The translations under genes and the position numbers were made by a program. Source: Lingula anatina (lineage: Eukaryota; Brachiopoda; Lingulata; Lingulida; Lingulidae). Taken from it: 64,000 nt of DNA. Under the pieces are notes generated by a model. The model was not told the DNA's origin and did no database searches. It saw nothing but the letters and a program-made list of their open reading frames with translations. The stretch is from assembly GCF_001039355.2 (NCBI RefSeq), contig NW_019775180.1, forward strand, positions 291,337-355,336, read 5' to 3'. Of the stretch, positions 62,383-64,000 are shown piece by piece (positions within the stretch are counted from its first letter, which is position 1; each line of letters begins with the position of its first letter).

Positions 62383-63785
62383 ATGACTGACTCAAAGTAC
62401 TTTACAACCACCAAGAAAGGTAATAGCACAAAGCCTGGATATATAATCTAAATCACTTACTCAACTGTATAAAATTTGCATTACATCTAAATTTTGTTAG
62501 CAGCTAAATCATAGTAAATGGTAGGTTGATAGAATTCTTGTTGATTTTAACCAAATGTTAAAGAAAATATCATTTAAGATTGAAGAATTACTTTGGCCAA
62601 AGAAGCTTTTGATCACATTTTTCTTTTTTAAACATAAAATTAAAAAAATTGACTGAATTTACTAAAGCAAAGGAAATGTAAGAGTGACACAGAGATAACT
62701 GTTTTTAGGTGAGATCTTTGAGCTGAAGGCTGAGCTGAACAGTGACAAAAAAGAAAAGAAGAAAGAGGCAGTAAAGAAAGTCATTGCCAGTATGACAGTA
62801 GGAAAAGATGTCAGGTAAGACTAAAAAGAGAAACAGCTTTTACTTTGATATTATTTAAGGAAATATAAGTTTGGATGTTTGTTCACAATATTGTCTTGTC
62901 AACAATTGTATGTAGATACTTTAAAATCTTGCTTTTAAAATTTCTTGGGAGATTTTCATAGTGCATGTCTACTTTTTCCTTTTAAGTGCTCTATTCCCTG
63001 ATGTAGTGAACTGCATGCAGACAGACAATCTGGAGCTGAAGAAGTTGGTCTACTTGTATTTGATGAACTATGCCAAGAGTCAACCAGATATGGCCATAAT
63101 GGCTGTCAACACCTTTGTGAAGGTAAGTGCTTGTTTATTGTGCTGGTGTAAAGGAGTATTGTTTGTGAACAAAAAATTAGTTTGATTATTTTAAGAATAT
63201 GTCATATTCCTGCCCTTTGCAGTTAGAGCAACAAATTGCATAGACCTGTTGTAAATGACATCACAGCTGTCAGCCTTTTCTTGGGTATTGAGGATTGAAT
63301 TAGAAATGACTGGGTAATTGGGCAGTAGAATGTGGCTTATGATATTGCAGATTTTTAAAACTTGGTACAGGTGCTTTCACATATGACAGAGAAAGGGAAA
63401 TTGGATTATTTTCTGTAAATAGCTGTTTAATGCTGATGTTGTTCTTGTTGGGGACTATTTGATTACACTTGTATGAATGAGATTTTCCCTGTTCTTGAAA
63501 AGTATAACCAGTTCTGGATATCTATCTGTGTATTTTCAGGATTGTGAAGACAGTAATCCCTTGATCCGTGCTCTAGCTGTTCGAACTATGGGCTGCATCA
63601 GAGTGGACAAGATAACAGAGTATCTGTGTGAGCCTTTGAGGAAGTGTCTGAAGGATGAAGACCCATATGTCCGAAAGACAGCAGCAGTGTGTGTGGCAAA
63701 GTTGCATGACATCAATGCTGCTCTAGTGGAGGACCAAGGCTTTTTGGATCTGCTGAAGGATCTGCTGTCAGATTCCAATCCAATG
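62383..63785 (+). CDS. AP2B1: AP-1/AP-2 clathrin adaptor beta subunit, 5' part
   Basis: Large beta-adaptin of the clathrin adaptor core, which links cargo and clathrin in endocytosis and trans-Golgi traffic. Coding exons in the window: 62383-62419, 62709-62814, 62987-63122 and 63540-63785, phase-consistent, giving 175 residues of an expected 900 or more. [20 protein letters not shown] and [20 protein letters not shown] are nearly identical to vertebrate AP1B1/AP2B1. This part is the start of the N-terminal armadillo/HEAT-like trunk. The donor at 63786 (GTAAAA) leads out of the window. Many invertebrates have one beta serving both AP-1 and AP-2, so the symbol is approximate. Confidence 0.95.
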
Positions 63786-64000
63786 GTAAAAAGATGGTTT
63801 TGTTTCATGTTTTATGTACGCCTTTAGTGCTGTCAGTATATAGAGCAGTACAATTTCATTTCTTTTATCTAGCAATACTGCCAATAGGTATTGCTAAAGT
63901 GTTGTTATTATTCTTCGAAGTACTTTAGCTGGCCATTTTATTGTACCACCAGCGTAGGCGCTGGCGGTACACATGGTTTTAGTCCCGACCCGTATGTTCC
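63786..64000 (+). other. AP beta intron, truncated by window end
   Basis: No further exon before the end of the window. Confidence 0.7.

Noticed and set aside
1-64000. CRISPR arrays, rRNA or tRNA genes
   Set aside because: None seen. Direct repeats here are microsatellites or tandem duplications without regular spacers, and the sequence is eukaryotic.

Overview
The window is an AT-rich nuclear fragment of an invertebrate bilaterian. The genes have many exons with GT-AG introns, there are long microsatellites and short foldback repeats, and single N characters mark assembly gaps. A neurotrophin gene, a single MyoD-type myogenic factor and a Tollip gene together fit a lophotrochozoan, most simply a mollusc-like animal. 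That placement is an inference from gene content, not a sequence match.

Layout. (1) 1-6.2 kb, minus: MyoD-family myogenic bHLH gene, with the large first coding exon at 5234-6196, a second exon at 392-470 and the third probably beginning at the window edge. (2) 6.3-12.1 kb: no gene seen. (3) 12.1-18.45 kb, plus: a complete four-exon prepro-neurotrophin of 260 residues. (4) 18.5-23.3 kb: no gene seen. (5) 23.3-28.4 kb, minus: two tandem paralogues, each encoding signal peptide, LDL-receptor class A module, Ly6/uPAR-type (LU) domain and a hydrophobic GPI-type tail. (6) 31.0-38.5 kb, minus: an 11-exon, 1132-residue, mostly disordered protein with an SCI1-like block near its N terminus and 22-residue tandem repeats. 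(7) 38.8-42.6 kb, plus: Tollip, head to head with gene 6. (8) 43.0-45.6 kb: a 1288-bp perfect direct repeat around one N, probably an assembly artefact in the Tollip 3' flank. (9) 46.7-49.5 kb, minus: OSTM1. (10) 50-56.9 kb, plus: mitoribosomal protein mS31 (MRPS31), with foldback repeats and a broken RecQ-like fragment near its promoter. (11) 57.5-61.4 kb, minus: PEX12, tail to tail with MRPS31. (12) 62.4-64 kb, plus: the start of the AP-1/AP-2 beta adaptin gene, head to head with PEX12.

The genes do not form one pathway. The right half (31-64 kb) is compact, with alternating head-to-head and tail-to-tail housekeeping genes for endolysosomal sorting (Tollip, OSTM1, AP beta), mitochondrial translation (MRPS31) and peroxisome biogenesis (PEX12). 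The left half holds developmental and secreted-protein genes in long introns and intergenic DNA. Intron phases were checked at every exon junction listed. Exon assignments come from reading frames, splice sites and remembered family sequences; no search was run.
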